Source: Archegozetes longisetosus
Taxonomy: Eukaryota; Arthropoda; Arachnida; Sarcoptiformes; Trhypochthoniidae
Length of the DNA: 64,000 nucleotides
Reading direction: 5' to 3'
Assembly: GCA_018873245.2 (NCBI GenBank)
Contig: JAEMBT020000009.1
Location: 17,143,794-17,207,793 of the forward strand
Part shown: positions 47,219 through 60,925 of the stretch, one piece after another
Layout: every line of letters begins with the position of its first letter
How positions within the stretch are numbered: position 1 is the stretch's first letter
Notes under the pieces: model-generated
What the model was told of the DNA's origin: nothing
Database searches by the model: none
Seen by the model: only the letters and a program-made list of their open reading frames with translations
Made by a program: the position numbers and the translations under genes

Positions 47219-50200
47219 TTAAGTTGAGAGGATTTCTCTTCTTTGTGTTTTCCTATTTTTCAGAGAAAACAAATGAAAAATTAGAACTGAAAGAAATGAG
47301 GTGTTTTGTGCACAATAAAATGACTAGTCAGACAGTTTAACACAGGAAAATTTATCAGTTTAGAAATCTCATGACATGTGGTGAGAGGCATCTGATTATC
47401 AAAGTCCAGCCAAACAGAAATGTGATATAAGCTTTTAATCTCTTAAATATTCAAAAACATATGCGTATATGTTATTTGGTCAAGAACAGCAAAATATACA
47501 TTATATGCAAAACCCCGGTCATTACTTATGATGAACTTAATTTCAGCAGAAAATAAAATTAACCCAAAGGTTAATCCAATTCAAACTGACAATCAATAAT
47601 TTAATTTAATTAATCAATCCTTTTAGCCATGATAATTTTGCCATATAATCGAAGATAAAAGATATTCTGAATGAGCCTCTTAACAATATAAATTATTCGT
47701 CTGATATTTGACTCATTAAATATGAAAAATACTGAGACAATAGAGTTGGTTTAAAGATCCATCTATCTCGAATATGTAATCAAATCTTAATTTTTGTAAG
47801 TCTCCCAATTATCAATATCTATTTCCGGTGCAATTTCGTAGAAATAATGGGTAACTGATACGAAGTGATCAACGATATGCTACTTAATCATTTTCTTTGT
47901 TTTAACTATTGGTCCTTCAATATAGTACTGGTAAGTATAGTGATAGGAGTAATTAATTTTGTTTCGTTATATTAATACATAGGGTAAACTAAAAACGAAA
48001 GTGAAGTTTCTCAATTAGATTGTACTTTTTTTTAATGAACACTATAAATGCAAAATTATTATTTTTGTAATTCACTCTACTTATGAATGAACATAATTGA
48101 TAAGAAACTCGAGATCTTTAAAGTTTTTATTCATGTACTTTGTTAATCATAATATTTTTGCAAATGAATAGGGTAAAAGTTATTCAAAACCTTACTCTCT
48201 CATTTTAAAATTTATCCACAATATACAACTCACTCATTATCATTATTTTTATTGATTCTACTTAGAAAAGCACAGTCGCCAAAGAGTAAAGATATAAAAG
48301 AAAGTGAGAAACAAAAACTTTAACTAAGAGACATTTTCGTTATCTCATTTAACTTAAGTACTTGTGTAGAAGCAACTCAACTTGAAGTTATCTTATTTTT
48401 TAAAATCTTATATTCAAATAGAATGAATTCCATAAAATTACTTTTAACAGTACTATATATGTAACGTTGTATAAACGATGCTGTTTTTGCTGAGATATCG
48501 TTTCATATAAACAAATTATTTGAGGATAAATTTGTTTATTCTTCATAATTTTAGCCTCTTTCTTATCAAATCCACATTTTATCAAGATTAAACTCCATAA
48601 GATTGAAATTACGAGTACAAGCATTTATTTTGAGAAATTAGTTTTAATCTTCATGACTGCTTCTTATGCACTGAAAATATGCGAGAATTCGATTTTTAAA
48701 AATCTTCAATATTTGCGTATCGTGCTATAAAATATAGGTGAAAATTAAAAGTTTGATTTCCGTTTCTTCCCTCTCTTGCGAAGGTTCCTGCGTACAGGCT
48801 ATTATTCTTTGCTCTTTCCCAATTCTCCTATCCTAAATTTCCCGAATTTTTCAATTTAAACGAAGATCCTTTCGTTTTTACCACAAATAAGGACTTAAAT
48901 TATATTATTTGCTTCAAATCAGAGTGTTAACTAAGGAAGTTTGTCTCCAAACTTTGAAAAGATCTTTGAGTTCTAAGAAAATGTTTATTTTCAAAAGACG
49001 ATACTTTTTTGAAGAAAATATCTATTTTTTGTAGAAACTTGCAAGAATGCGAAACTAGTGGGATCTCCCTCACAGTTCAGCAGATCGATTCTTGATTTTG
49101 GCTTTTCCTTCTTACTGCCATTGCTACTTCTACTATAGATTTACATAAGATGAAAGTAAATAGTACTGAACAGAAATTTCAAGCTTATTTCTTGCCAAAA
49201 GGATTATTTGATTCATTAATTAGATATACACATATACTGTATGTATGAAGCATTTAGGGGAAGAAGTACGCTTTTTACAAACTCATATAACAAAAGAGCT
49301 TAAATCTTATAGTATTGCTTTATGTTAAAACTTATTGCCCATTAAAGTTCTGTAATATCCAAAGCACTTATCTGATGAAATCTTACTCAAAAGTCTATTC
49401 TTTAAAAATAATGTTCTACCAGAACAAAATACCAAAATCAAAACAAATAACAATACTTTAAATTAAATTTTCTAATCCTAAATGAATATTGGTTCTTTAA
49501 TGTTGAATTCATTCGACTTTGTGACTATTTGTTGAATAAAGTAATTTTTTAAGAAAAACTTTATTGGTTCTCATTATTTACAAACTTTGATAAAGATTTG
49601 AATACTAAGTAGATACATGACTGACATTAACTCCTCAGCATTTTGGTAAAACTTATATTCTTTATTTAAATCTGTGATAAGCGCACTTCTTCTGGTGAAT
49701 ACCTGATATATTTTTGCTGCATTCCTTAAAGAAATAACATCTCAAGTTAATCACTAAAATAAATGAAAAAAGATGGTTCTTTGAAGGATATTTTATTGAG
49801 CTGTTCTAAAAATATACTACAATTATATCTGAGTAGCATTTCTTCTAACGTTCAACTATGCTTGCAATCAATTTACTGAATAGCATTGAAGTGAGATGTA
49901 ATTGGAAGAAATTCAAATCTCGTTTATTGAAAAATATCGGTGAACTGATTTGAAAAGACATTCGTTACACATATTGAATTGATTCTTATGGTCCTTTAAA
50001 AATAAAAGACTGAAGAGTAGACTTTTGATAAATTTAGTTTCAAGAAGATACTACTTAAAAATTGAGTGTAATTCACGTATTAAGTATCTCGAGAATCAAT
50101 AAAAAAAATCTTAACGTTGGAATCTAAAGACTTACGTAAAACCTTTAAGTAATAAAAGAACTAACTTTAAGCATCAAAGAATTCAAATATTGTAAGAAAA

Positions 50201-52369
50201 GCTGAAATTATCCAAATTAGCTTTTGAGATGTTCATTCTCTCCCATCAGGACAATTACAATTTTTTCAAAAATTAGTTTCAGTTCTTTTTGACAGAATTA
50301 AGAAATAATATTCTTGGAAAAATCATCCCTCGGGTAATTTTGACTTCGGTCATGTCATACGATGTGGATTTAGTAGGAAATTAGAAAAATTTTACAAGTT
50401 GTCACATGAAAAGTTAAAATCTGTACTATTTTAGTTCAAGTTTTTGCTTAAAATAATTGATGTTCATAAAAATTCAGTTCAACACCTAGCCTTAATATTA
50501 TTTTTTCTAATTCAAACTATTTTTTCGAGCTAAAAGTCGAAAGTGTTTTGAAAAATGAAACATTTTTATATGAATTAGAATTCCCGCTAGTTATTATAGT
50601 AATTTATCTTACAATTAATCATGAGCCATTGTAGTTTAGGTGATTTAAAAATTAATAAGGTTTAGAACTATTTTTATTAATGTTTGTGAAATTAAATATA
50701 GTATACTATGATTTCAGATAAATAGTATGAATTAAATTACTTAAGCTTAAGTTCATGAATCGTTAATTTTAATTCATTAATCTCTTAATTGCAACAATTC
50801 AAGGCATAATTTTCTATTGTACAAGTCATCGTTTTCGAGCCTTTCATCTGTGAATGGAGTACTTCTTACCTAACATTTATTTTTCATCTAGACATCCAAT
50901 ATTTATTATTAATTCATATTTTAATGCTAGAATTTTAGTAATGTGATTTTTTGAATTTATCTGAAGAGGTGAAGAAAACTGGAACAATTTTTTTATTTGC
51001 TTCACTAAATTAAACCTTTGTTGTTACAATGATTTTTGACTAAGCAGAAATAATAAATTCTCGATCGAACTAAAGTTTCATAAAGAATTTTCTGACATAA
51101 GGGTTTAAGTTACTGAATTTCTAGATATGCAGTAGACCCTCACTGTAGTTAACCTAGATATAGTGTATTGGGAGTTATGGTGCGTTAGGACGAAATCTTC
51201 AGCTACTTTGATTAGTTTGCCATAGGTTTAATGCTGAAAAATCCCACATTTAGCAAACCTATAATTTACTTCTCGCAATGCTAATCAAATGTTTTTCTTC
51301 GAGAAGAATGAGATTCTTTCTTATCCGATATGATGAACTTATACTAAATATTTTCTACAAATTGTTCAATTCCCATTGAGGCATCTCCATTTCTAATTTT
51401 TATTATAAAAAGGTCTTTTATTATAAAAAGAATTTAATCGTCTTGATCATTTTTGTTAGAATTTGAAATTTGAAATAAAAGCAACTTTTCAACTATTTTA
51501 ATCATACTTATATGCAAATTGCATTCTTTAAACTCAATTTGAACAGATTTTGAGAGATATTTAGATTTTAAATAAGGAAAAGATTGAAAGATAGTTACTA
51601 TAATTTTCCTATTTTCGATTAGATCATCAAAATGAATTCTGACCTCGAGACTGAATCGTTAAAACTTATATGCATTAATACAAAACCTTTTGGAAACTTT
51701 AATATATATTTGTAGACATTTTATAAGCTGTATATCATTAATTAATAGTTCGGTAATCATTTTATTTAAGTAATTTTGATTGAGAACATTTTTAATTTTA
51801 ATTTAATCGTCATTAAGTCTTCAAGATGCAAAAAATCAATGTATTTTCAACGAATCATACATTAAGATATCATTAAATCTTTTATAGTGAACTCAGTTTC
51901 CATAGAGTCTACTGTAATTTTTCATTTTAACTTACACCATGAGAACCTTAAGGTTTGTATGGAACTTTTAAGACAGAATTTATATGAATTAAGAGGATTT
52001 ATTTTTCGATTTGGTTTCTATTTTTCCTTAAAGAATTAGTTTAATTTAATTGTGACTCATAGTATACTATACCGTATTAGAAGTGCATTGTACTCTTTGA
52101 ATGATGCAATTAAATTTATGCTAATAGTTTATAATATACAATTTTATAAATTTGAATTTTGAATAAATTGAACACTTTTCACTAAACTGATAAATAACTG
52201 CAATTTTGATCTAAACGTTGTTTATATTTATCATTTGTATAAAAAATGACTAAAATGTTTAAGGAATCTTAGTATTCATAAAAAATGTTTAAAGTTAATA
52301 ACAAAGATTTAAAGTAAGGGCCAATATAATATAATATGTAAGAGTTAATTATTTAATTTCATTTACAAA
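47219..52369. other. 5.1-kb AT-rich intergenic stretch, no gene seen
   Basis: The longest featureless part of the window. No domain-bearing frame, exon series, RNA gene or long repeat is recognisable. A minus-strand frame at 48400-48624 is rich in Ile/Leu/Lys and is taken as chance. Confidence 0.6.
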
Positions 52370-53059
52370 GAGGAAGGCTAGCTCCCAATAGTAATTTGAC
52401 CCACGGCATGACCCCAAAAAGATATTGATTGCAATCTATAGATCTCTTCTTTCTGAACAAGGTTTCAATGAGTCATTTTTTGAAAATTTAGCGCAGTTCG
52501 GCGCTAGAGGGCGTCAAACACACAAAATTCGAAGTAACCCACAGAGACAAGTGAGACATCATTTCTGACTCAGATAGTGATTACACTGGCAGCTTTTAGT
52601 TTTACACTTTATTTATTTTATACAGCATTTTTTACATTATTTTAGGCATTTTTTACTCTTTTGTACTTTATTTTTACTATTATTTTTTGTTTTGTTTTAT
52701 TCATTCTATATCACCTCTTCCTTATTGTTTCATGTATTTTTAATTATTTTGATCCTTTTACACTTGTTTTAATACAATATTTTTATCAATATTGGCTGTG
52801 ATTCTAATATTAATATTTTTAAAATTATTTTCCTATATATTGATTTCTCGAGATCGGGAATATCGCTATTGGATTTCTCGTCCCCGAATTAGTCAGAATC
52901 GACGTCTTATTTGCCTCAATCTGTTACTTGAAATTTTCATGTAACAGATGAAAGAAATCTATAGGAGGCAGGGGGTAATCAATGTTCAGGTGGGTCCCCT
53001 CTATTGATTGGCATAGGTTATTTTCTGGGGTCATGGGTGGGTCAAAATGAGCCTTCCCC
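52370..53059. mobile_element. 690-bp TIR element
   Basis: The left end GAGGAAGGCT, followed by TTTGACCCACGGCATGACCC, and the right end, inverted GGGGAAGGCT then TTTGACCCACCCATGACCCC, pair for about 60 bp. A small 6-bp insertion distinguishes the left repeat. No coding sequence is recognisable and no target duplication is evident. Near the left end it carries GGCGCTAGAGGGCG. Confidence 0.8.
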
Positions 53060-53849
53060 TTTTTATTACTATACCTTTTGAGGAAAGTCCAAATGTTTTA
53101 GGGGTAAAAATGCTTTACTAAATTTAATACCTTTTGTATATTACAACTAATAAATATTTATAAAACGGGCAAACAGTACTATCCTTAGAGACCATATCAT
53201 AAAGATGTTTTTATTTAAAGAATTCGCTACTGATAGATATATAATATGCAAATGAAATTTTTTTATTTAAGCTTTAGATCATTAGTAATCGTATAAGATG
53301 ATGTTATTTCTCGAAAAGTGTCTTTATCAAAGAATTATCAAATAAGTGCATGAGAACTTAAATTTTGAGAGTGCAACTACATAATTTGTACTCTCCATTA
53401 TGAAGCTCTACGGTCAGTAGCGTCACCGGCTAGAGGTCGGGAAATATAGGCCACCTAACTTCAACTTTAAGCCTGAAGTTATTAAAGAAATAGAAATGCA
53501 TTTTTCATAGAAATTCTATACTAAGTTCACGATTATATGACTCATTCAAGAATATACCTGGGCATCCTTTATGTAATAGATAATTTTTTTAATTGACATG
53601 AGCTAAGACAAACCCACCGGGAATTGTGTCTCCTCGCTTGGAAACTTCTGGTCAAATGCCGTCTACAGAATTACATTTTTACAAAATTTCTTGCGTACGT
53701 GTGCATTTGCTCTCATGTCTATACTGGAAATCCTTACCACTTTGAATAGTGTTTTCAGTAATAAGGAATAAAAAACACTATAATCACAAAAATGTATTTT
53801 ATTTGCAATTAAGTAATTGACACTTTAACTCTTGACTAAGCCAACTATT
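53060..53849. other. Intergenic stretch, no gene seen
   Basis: Possibly part of the decayed Tc1 element whose coding relic lies at 53850-54150; GTGTCTCCTCGC near 53627 and the inverse-like GTGAGGACACAAA near 54397 could be remnants of its terminal repeats. Confidence 0.4.
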
Positions 53850-54150
53850 TATGAGGTTAATTTGGTATTGGCTATCCACGAACAATTTTTATTTGTCCTT
53901 CAAAATATTGAGATGAAGTTTTTGCTCTCAGTTTTAAGTTGTTTCTCAACGTTTGACTATATTTAAACTTCTTAGTAGCTTTACGTTGAATGTGAAATAT
54001 ATCGTTTTTATGGTCAAATATTTTGCCAACTTTTTCACATTCTTTAGTGTCAGCATTTTTGGCGGTTGATTACTTGCAGACTTTCAGCTGTTTCGCTAAC
54101 CTCATATCTTTGAATAGCCTCATAAACACTTTAAAATGATTCTCCTTCAA
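53850..54150 (-). pseudogene. Tc1-like transposase N-terminal relic
   Basis: On the minus strand, SVYEAIQRYEVSETAES resembles the end of the first helix-turn-helix of Tc1 transposases. After a stop and a frameshift comes KIFDHKNDIF..QRKATKKFK then YSQTLRN, matching the second DNA-binding helix-turn-helix (the usual DHK.GISQR.AA.KF..SQ pattern). The catalytic domain would lie toward 53850 and lower coordinates but is not recognisable. It is a dead copy with several stops. Confidence 0.65.
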
Positions 54151-55375
54151 GAACAAAATAAATACAAGTCAATTTTTGTCTTTACTTTTGTTGCGTAAAT
54201 AAAATTTTTAATGCATTTAGCATATGCCTCACGAACCACAACTTTTGTTTGCATAGATATTTTTCAGTTTTCTGTTTCTATTGCCTGAACTCTATTCTTT
54301 TTATATATACATGATATATGTGTCAAAAAGTTGAATTAATATACCTCGATCTTTGAAAGGGATTATGTTTTTTCTTATCACCCCCTATAGCACACGTGAG
54401 GACACAAAGAAACGTCTACATACCTAAAATTATTGGCAAAATCACGATATGATTCGCAGTTAATTCACTTTTAGATAGTATTCAATGAAGGCTACAATGA
54501 GATCGACGTTCACCAAAGCTTAAACTTTAACATTCGAAAGATTCATTTATCACTTTGATTCCAATGAGCTCAAAGAAATATCATTTTACTCAGTTGAGAA
54601 TTTTCTGAAGATCTCTTAAAGATCTTTGGTTGAAAATCACATTATTTAAGACTTAATTTCAGTCTAAATAGGCTTTGGAAATTGTCGATAATGATTTCGA
54701 AATCTTTGAAATAAAATTCTGCAAAGATACTCTAAGGATAAAACTATTTGATTCACATCATGATTTTGTGTGTTCTAGTTCCTGTTTGTTATGGTTAGAT
54801 TTATAAATCAGTGAAGTTTCAATGGCTTCACTGATATTGAAGCGTCATATGAGACTATTCATTAAGAACACTTTCAATGATTAAACATTAGCTTTGATTG
54901 ATCCAAATTCAATATATTTCTATTGCAAAAGACCAACAATTTGTAACTCAACACGTAGTTCTGTGTCTCTTGATATTTTAGATGTCATAATCATAGACCT
55001 GAAGCTCTCCGTGAAGGAATGCGCTCACTCGATGACACACTTTGTGGAAGTGAGTTCATGTAAACATATTGAGTGCAGTTTGAATTCAAATTATCCTAAA
55101 GCAATTTAAGATCTTCCGAATAGCAAATAACGCATTTATGATGACAACATCCTACAAAAGAAATAGTGGAGACATGATTAGGACGTATTATAAATTTATA
55201 TTCACATTTATTAAGTATATGAAACACACAAAAGCCACCGACTTTAATTGCCTTATACATGTACTAATCGTGAATGATAATTAAACCATTTTCTACTTAT
55301 TTATATTTTTAAAAATATTTTTTTTGTTGGATTCCGCGATCTCTATTCTTTTTAAAGATACTTACTTGATTCAGT
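54151..55375. other. Intergenic stretch, no gene seen
   Basis: A + strand frame at 54894-55109 shows no recognisable domain. Nothing else is supported. Confidence 0.55.
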
Positions 55376-55835
55376 TTATAAGATATTTTAATAATAATTT
55401 CTGTAGATACGAACGACTATATATCCTGTAGAGAACATTACAAGCAATGAGATTCTCTGAAATTTGACAAATTTTTCGTTATTTCCCTCTAATTTAAGGT
55501 TCATTTTCTTGCAAAAATGACTCTATAAAATTTAATTTTTAAGATGTTCTCCAATTAATGAAACACAGCAAGACCGAAGGTATTATTAATTTGAATCACA
55601 ATTCTTCTCATTGCTTGTAATGTTCTCTACAAGATATATAGTCGTTCGTATCTACAGATATTATTATTAAAATATCTTATAAATTGTGATTCAAATTAAT
55701 AATACCTTCAGTCTTGCTGTGTTTCATTAATTGGATAAACATCTTAAAAAATTAAATTTTACAGAGTCATTTTTTCAAAAAAATGAACCTTAAATTAGAG
55801 GAAATAACGAAAAAATTTGTCAAATTTCAGAGAAT
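55376..55835. repeat. Two interleaved inverted repeats, order A-B-A'-B'
   Basis: Segment A (55376-55452) is repeated inverted as A' (55606-55682), and segment B (about 55453-55604) is repeated inverted as B' (about 55682-55835). Anchors are GTAGATACGAACGACTATAT with its inverse for A, and CAATTAATGAAACACAGCAA with its inverse for B. Each hairpin has one arm of the other as its loop, so both cannot form fully in one strand without a pseudoknot-like topology. No coding content. Confidence 0.9.
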
Positions 55836-55940
55836 ATTGAGTTGTGAAATTTTTCAATTTTATAGGATCTTGATAAAAGGTTTATAAATAACCCAATAGA
55901 TAATTTATTAAAACCATTGTTGAACTCGAATGTATTATAG

Positions 55941-56068
55941 AAAAATTAATACTTTCCAAACTTTCATTTCGCACTCATTTATCTACGAATAACATGAAAG
56001 GTCTTATAGTCTGAAAGTTATTCGTAGATAAGTCAGCGCGAAATGAAAGTTTAGAAAGTATTAACTTT
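55941..56068. mobile_element. 128-bp hairpin MITE
   Basis: The left arm (55941-55993) and right arm (56017-56068) pair almost throughout: AATACTTTCCAAACTTTCAT and TTATCTACGAATAAC have near-perfect inverses on the right. The loop is about 23 bp. It stands about 100 bp from the interleaved repeat. Confidence 0.85.
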
Positions 56069-58948
56069 ATCTATAGTAATTTATTGCCAGGACACTAATT
56101 TTGGAGAATGACTCGAATTTCTAAGAATAGAAATATCAATGATGGTAGTACTTCTCCTAAGTGTTATCTTTCGCTTCAAAGAATGCATTTTTATCAATTT
56201 ATAAATCTTACTCAAAGTTGAAATAGTTTATTGTGACATTGATGCTCAAAATACCGTGAGCTGAAGCACAATTTATCGACAAATAGATTAATCAAACCTA
56301 TAAAAGTTTAGTTAATAATTGAAAGCATGAGCAAAGACCGAAAGAATATTCTGCTATAAGAATTTCACATAAACTGAAATGATTCTTAATAATTTTTATG
56401 TTATTATCAGCGTTGTTAAACTTTTTCTAAATTTTCGTTTCAAAATAAATTCATTAAAATATAAATTTCAAACTACAAAGTGACAGATTTGTTAAATCTT
56501 CTCTACAAATAACCAAAAAATTTGCTCAAATTTTGAAATCTGAGAGTTCAGTAATGTCTTAGTTCATGCTGTAGAGGAATCATAAACATATTTTGACGAT
56601 AATTACAATGCACTGTTTTAAATTTTACAAAAGCATAAGAAATTTATAGTGGAATTTTTAGATCTTTTTTCATATTTTCAATTATTAATCGAGCTGCCTT
56701 TAGTAATTTGACCTGTCGATAAACTATATTTCACCTCGAAGTAGTTCGAGCATCGATGTCACAGTAACAAACGATTCCAACCTTGAGAAAGATTTATAAA
56801 TTAACAATACATTACGCAACTCTCAGATTTCAAGATTTAACCCTACACTGCATTATATAACAATTCTGTGACATTATGATTTTACTTCGCGATAGGAATT
56901 TAGCAAATTTATCAGTAAATTACGCATAATGTATGCGATACGCAACAAAGCTATTCAAAGATTTTCAATAAATCATTTTATCAACACTTATGATGTAGAT
57001 CAGCACCAATGACTAATATAACCTTTAAATCATGCAGTGTAGAGTCAAGAAAAATTTTTTGGCTACTTGTAGAGAGAATTTAACAAACTTATTATTTCGT
57101 ACTTTGAAATTGGTAGAAATAAAGAATCACTAGATAAGAGCTTCGTGCGCTTGCCAGTAACTAGTATTTGAATCGTGTTCTGCTTGATTAAAGCGTAGAA
57201 CTTTAATCCATTATTTCTCATATAAAATTGAATCTATACTAAAAAGACAAAGACTTTTCTGTCTCTTTTCCTAAGGTCAATCGGCTGAAAAAAGCAATAT
57301 ACAATAAAAGAAATATCCATGTTTGTGTATTGTTGAAGATTCTGCCACATATTTGAATCTATTAATAGTTCAGGGAATTTAAGAAACCCCCCAAAGAATT
57401 TTCGTAAACACGAATCTTGAGTGAATTCGATTCTTTAAAAAAATATGGATAACTGATTGTTTGGCCTCGAGAAAGGCTTATCTCGAGTAAAATGACTCAC
57501 TACACTAGAGATTACCTTGAAATAAATGCACAAGAGATTTTAGCTAGATGTAGGATTCATTAATGTGAGCCAATTTGGTCTTTTCGTATTAATTATATTA
57601 ACAGAGAAGCAAGCACTAATTATTTAAGCAACAGGAGATTAATAAGTGCTTAGTAAACATTTTCTCAACAAATAGCAATCAATTTTTCACCAAAGCAATT
57701 ATTTCTAACTAAACTAAAGCTCTCAAACATTGTTAACTTTTATATTTTATAGTTGAGGTAAGATCTTATTGATGCCCTTCTAATCTTACCCGTGCAGTCA
57801 TTTATTATCTAGAATTTTATTCTGTGTTTAATTAATTCATCACATGTGAGCACTTTCCTAGTTAGTACAAATTTAATTAATTCTAACCAATCAATCTCAT
57901 TATATTAATACTATCTTTTTTCTGGATAGTGAAAACATGTCACGGAATGTAAACTTTATAGCATGAAATACTATAGAAAGCTATATGAACTCAACAAGCC
58001 TCATAAATCTTTAATAGTACAAAGAAATTTGAAAATTTTACGGTTTTTTAATCATTTAATAACTATAATAATGTTCTACTTTTGTAAAAAAAATATATTT
58101 GATCAAGAATATCAGAAATGAGACATATTTAGATCAAATTTATGCTCAAGTGCACCTTTAAGGCAAAACATACTTTATTTACACAATTAATATTGTTCCT
58201 ATCTTCACCATTTTATATAAAAGTTGAAGAACGGTTCATATAATTACGTGAAAATTTTTCGTTACATCGATTTTTCTTTTCGTAAATATCATCGACTCAC
58301 TCCGATTGATTCGAAAACTCTATTTCATTTGAATTAAAATATACATCTCATGTATTTATGTTGAAGTTTAGTCTTTAAATAAGGATCTGGTCAAGAGTCA
58401 TGTTAGCTCTATTCAATTTTTCATTTTTAAGATGTAAATTTTAGTAATTTTAAGAATTTCTAAAGTTTTGACTTATTAAAAATATTTGCCTACTCTTTTT
58501 GAATAAGTCAATAGAGCTTTTGCTATTTTTAGTGTTATCTAATTTGTAACTCATAATTGTTGTTCGTTTACTCACAAACTTTCAGAATTTCATATACCAA
58601 GTATGAAATGTTTATTGCCTTCAAACTTATTTATACTTGAAACTTGCATCACTGAAGCTCGAGCCTTAAACAACTCGAGTCCTAGATAATCACTTTCAAA
58701 AGTAAAGCGAGTTTTCTAAAATCTTAACTGAAAATAGTAAAACAGAGCATTTTCGCTTGTCAGCTTAACTAACTGGTCAAAGAGCCACTTCGCTAATCTG
58801 ACTTCTGCCAAACAGATTCTTGCAAATACGCTTATTCATGAGAATCGACAAATTTTTTGAGAGGTCAATAAAGCGGTTCCACTAAGCATCGGAATCCGCT
58901 TTAAATAATCGATTTTTCTCAGTTGAGTTATATCAATGAGTTCATATG
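56069..58948. other. Intergenic stretch, no gene seen
   Basis: No coding or RNA gene is supported in this AT-rich 2.9 kb. Confidence 0.6.
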
Positions 58949-59611
58949 AATGAGTTTTTGCAAGAAGTTTACTTAATAAAAATTTATACTTGCATTTCAA
59001 TAAAGACCTAACTGCTTTAAAAGAAAAGTTGATTAGTAATAGGCCATTACTTTGAGCTGATTTTGTTATCAAATCTATATTCTGAATGATAAAAGTTTAT
59101 TTTAACTTACTTATCAAACTTTTCTACAAAAAACTGCATATTTTAAAATTATCGACTATTTGGTTAAATTGTCTTCAAAATAAAAAAAAATCATCGAGTT
59201 TATAGATTCAAATTCATGTGCTCATACAATCAGTAAACTTTGAATAGCATTTGCATTTGCATTGAAATGTGAAACAAGAATCTTTCGAGCTCACAATCTT
59301 CTTAGTATAATGAGCTTCATGTTCTTCGCCACTTATTATAACATTTTAAATTTGAACACGTCTATAAATATTTAATTTGACTTCCTTTTACTTTATGTTT
59401 TGATCTATACTTTCAAAAATATTTACTATTTTTTCTAATATTTATATAAATGATTTGACCTGAAGTTCATAATTAATTTAGTGTTTATACTAAAGTTTCA
59501 GTTCAGCCTATGATTAGTAGATTTATAACAATTTCTGATAAGTGACTTAACACGTTTTTAGAAATCTTTCCAATAAATATGATTTAAGTAAACTTCTTGC
59601 AAAGACTCATT
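58949..59611. mobile_element. TIR element, copy B
   Basis: Same element and orientation as 30526-31197, with AATGAGTTTTTGCAAGAAGT at the left and its near inverse at the right. Differences from copy A are scattered substitutions and a few small indels, for example a shorter version of the TTCTTGATGTGTTCACAATG region. ATA stands outside the extended ends TGAATGAG/CTCATTCA on both sides, a possible 3-bp duplication. Confidence 0.85.
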
Positions 59612-60925
59612 CAATATAAAATGCAAATAATTGCAAAAATTTACTCTATTAATTAATTTTTCAGTTAACTATTAATAATGATCAATTGATTACTGTATAG
59701 AATGTTATTTAACTGAAAGTAACAGGTCTAAATTTAAAAAATGTTTTATAAAATAAACAGTTTAATTATTTTTAATTTGGCTCAATTTGGTCTATTAGTA
59801 ATTTTTCATTCAAACTTTATTAATTTTCAAATTATATCAATAATTTTTGCATAATTGCAGAAAAATGAAAACGAAATACTTGTGAAATAGAGATAAAACA
59901 TCATTCTGATTTCACTCAAACTTGTGTTCTACAATATTACGATCTATTCGCTTGAAATCACGTTTCGCAAAAAGTTTTGATTTGAAGGTTATATTTTACA
60001 TCAGAATAACAAATCTTTACTAATAAAACTTAAAGCTTTGTGAAAAACCAATTCAAATGAAATTAAATAAAATAATATCAACACTTATTGAGCTAAAATA
60101 ATGAATTTTCTGTCAACTCACTTCTTTCTTGATTGCTCGTTATTTCTACAGCAAAATTTCAGGTAAACTGGAACGTAAATGTGAAAGTGAGGGTTCAAAA
60201 AAAATGGGAAAACCATAATCCAATATCTTCAAGTTGAACTTTAATTGAAAAATTGGTTCAATTTTCATAAAATCTCAGAATTATGAGTATTTTCGGAGAC
60301 TTATTTTTTATTTTCTTGGTTAACTTCCAGTTAACTTAAATTTAAAATCAATGTCATAAAGTAAGATTTTATTTGAATAATACGACATAAAAATTCATGA
60401 TTTGAAGTAGACAAAATCTATGAAAAAATTCAGGTTCGTGAAAAATTTGTCCCTTATGAATGTAGTTTGATAAAATAAGAAGTGTGACGTAAATTCAAAT
60501 TATACTAAGTTTTTAGTTACCTATTCACAAAAATCTATTCAATATAAATAAGTAAAACAGTGAATAAGCAACAGACTGATGAGATCTATTTATAACACTG
60601 GACTATAAGAATGAATAGTTTCAAGTCATAGTCTTATCTCTTAAACTCACTATGATTCTCAATGAAATTTTGAAGGACCAGGCTAGATGGAGCCACAATT
60701 CAAGATTGAGAAAATTTCATGAAATCTAGCTTCAGATAAGACTTTTCTACTATTTCTATAAATATTGATTTAATTCTTGATTAAAATCTGGTTTGATCAA
60801 TTATTAATGAAAGTCTAGGCAGTCTTTGTTCTCATGCAGGTACAGCGCTGATTTTCCGGCTTTGAAACTTACCAAATCTTTATCCTTTTGGGATTGTCAA
60901 TAACAAAACTTATATGGACTAACTG
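59612..60925. other. Intergenic stretch, no gene seen
   Basis: No recognisable coding or repeat structure. Confidence 0.6.
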
